6,622 bases of DNA from Acidocella sp. GTDB taxonomy: Bacteria > Pseudomonadota > Alphaproteobacteria > Acetobacterales > Acetobacteraceae. Positions 5,726 through 6,622 of this stretch are shown here, in pieces. The translations under genes were made by a program, and so were the position numbers. The stretch covers positions 1 to 6,622 of the forward strand of contig JAQNCU010000169.1 in assembly GCA_029077775.1 (NCBI GenBank), written 5' to 3'. How positions within the stretch are numbered: position 1 is the first letter of the stretch; the number at the start of each line of letters is the position of its first letter. Below the pieces are notes generated by a model. That model had not been told where the DNA came from and made no database searches. It was given only the letters and a program-made list of their open reading frames with translations.

Positions 5726-6622
5726 GCCCGCTTTGGGATGCCCGTTCCCTCATCGCGGCCTTAGGCGCCACGGGTGACGGTTTTGACATTAACGGCATCG
5801 CGTTCGACACCCGTGCCCTGGCACCCGGCGATCTGTTCATCGCCCTCAAAGGCGAGCGAGACGGCCATGATTTCGTGGCTGAAGCCATATCCAAGGGTGC
5901 TGCGGGTGCCCTCGTCTCCCAGGATATGCCGGGCCCGGTCCTGCGGGTGGACGATACACTGCACGCTTTGACCCGTCTCGCCGTGGCGGCGCGCGCCCGT
6001 ACGAAGGCACGAATCATCGCCATCACCGGCAGTGTCGGCAAAACCACGACCAAGGAAATGCTACGGCGAACCCTCAGCGTGTTCGGCACCGTCCACGCGG
6101 CGGAGTCGAGCTTCAACAACCATATCGGCGTGCCGCTTACCCTCGCGCGCATGTCTCCCGCTGCGGATTTTGGCGTCTTCGAGATTGGCATGAACCATCC
6201 TGGGGAGATCCAACCCCTGGCCACGCTGGTGCAGCCGGATGTCTCGATCATCACCTGTATCGACCGTGCCCATCTCGGGCTGATGGGCTCCCAGGACGCC
6301 ATTGCCGTTGAAAAAGCCTCTATATTCGCCCCGTTGCGGTCGGGCGGCGTCGCCGTCCTGCCCGCTGACTCTGCTTACGCCCCCCAACTCGCCGCCGCAG
6401 TGCCCGCGGGCGCACGTAAGCTCGTCTTTGGCGTCAGGCAGACTGAAGCAAGGCTCATTGCCGCCGCCAGCACACCTCAATCCTGTGAAATTCACGCGGT
6501 CATAGGGGGCGTCGCCGTGCGCCTGCGGCTCGACCTCGAAGAGCACCATGTTGAGCGCGCGGCGCACGCGCTCCGGCGGCGCCATGCCATGATCGGGCAG
6601 ACCCTCGGCGAGGTAGCGCACG
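5722..6622 (+). CDS. murF: UDP-MurNAc-tripeptide--D-Ala-D-Ala ligase MurF, partial
   Basis: MurF is the cytoplasmic ATP-dependent ligase that attaches D-Ala-D-Ala to UDP-MurNAc-tripeptide, the last soluble precursor step. The ATG at 5722 overlaps the murE stop as ATGA. The first 300 codons are present and the 3' end runs off the window; the family usually has about 450-480 residues. Visible are the N-terminal domain with GIAFDTRALAPGDLFIAL (25-42), the P-loop ITGSVGKTTTKEM (101-113), SFNNHIGVPLTLAR (130-143), EIGMNHPGEI (154-163) and Lys198 in VEKASIF, the position expected for the carbamylated lysine. Two places look odd: DRAHLGLMGS (181-190), where relatives typically have AHLE-x-F-GS, and the last ~30 codons, where the conserved H-x-x-x-N-AL segment reads HHVERAAHAL with Arg279 at the Asn position. 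The enzyme family is certain; integrity of the right end is not. Confidence 0.9.
   Translation, partial: MSPLWDARSLIAALGATGDGFDINGIAFDTRALAPGDLFIALKGERDGHDFVAEAISKGAAGALVSQDMPGPVLRVDDTLHALTRLAVAARARTKARIIAITGSVGKTTTKEMLRRTLSVFGTVHAAESSFNNHIGVPLTLARMSPAADFGVFEIGMNHPGEIQPLATLVQPDVSIITCIDRAHLGLMGSQDAIAVEKASIFAPLRSGGVAVLPADSAYAPQLAAAVPAGARKLVFGVRQTEARLIAAASTPQSCEIHAVIGGVAVRLRLDLEEHHVERAAHALRRRHAMIGQTLGEVAH

Noticed and set aside
5673..6621. Two - strand open frames opposite murE/murF (5673-6302 and 6061-6621)
   Set aside because: They are shadows of murF, which has a clear P-loop and other motifs on the + strand. Only the extreme right end, after about 6525, is left open as a question.
1..6622. 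Search for tRNA, rRNA, CRISPR repeats, insertion sequences, phage or defence genes
   Set aside because: No direct-repeat arrays, transposase motifs, terminal inverted repeats or RNA gene signatures were seen; the window is filled by the dcw genes.

Overview
The window is the left end of a division and cell wall (dcw) cluster. Six genes lie on the + strand in the order mraZ, rsmH, ftsL, ftsI, murE, murF, and murF is cut off by the right edge. Several features point to an alphaproteobacterium, most likely an acetic acid or acidophilic member of the Acetobacteraceae (Acidiphilium/Acidocella type). These are the gene order, the high GC content with GC-rich third codon positions, the protein styles (for example the MraZ N-terminus MSQFFGNHENRLDAKGRVSV) and a meso-diaminopimelate type MurE. 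The family-level placement is an inference from general resemblance, not from a search.

Layout. Positions 1-228 form the leader before mraZ. It is clearly more AT-rich than the genes in its first ~110 bases. It holds a weak promoter candidate (TTGACG at 146-151), a cluster of TGGG/CCCA elements in roughly 10-base register at 172-206 that looks like a MraZ operator, and a 22-codon open frame (186-254) with a good Shine-Dalgarno that runs out of frame across the mraZ start. From 229 to the right edge there is no intergenic space. rsmH overlaps mraZ by GTGA, ftsL overlaps rsmH by ATGA, ftsI probably overlaps ftsL by TTGA, murE starts one base after the ftsI stop or inside it, and murF overlaps murE by ATGA. 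This is one tightly coupled operon.

How the genes work together. MraZ is the DNA-binding regulator that usually represses its own operon. RsmH methylates 16S rRNA C1402. FtsL and FtsI belong to the septal divisome: FtsL is a single-pass scaffold and FtsI is the septal transpeptidase. MurE and MurF add meso-diaminopimelate and D-Ala-D-Ala to the UDP-MurNAc peptide in the cytoplasm, making the substrate that is later cross-linked by FtsI.

No new biological system is visible: this is a conserved housekeeping operon. Points that deserve a second look are the MraZ-box arrangement on both strands, the leader ORF, the long Pro/Ala-rich tail of FtsL, the C-terminal extension of FtsI that overlaps possible upstream MurE starts, two TTG starts in a row, and unusual residues in RsmH and in the partial MurF.
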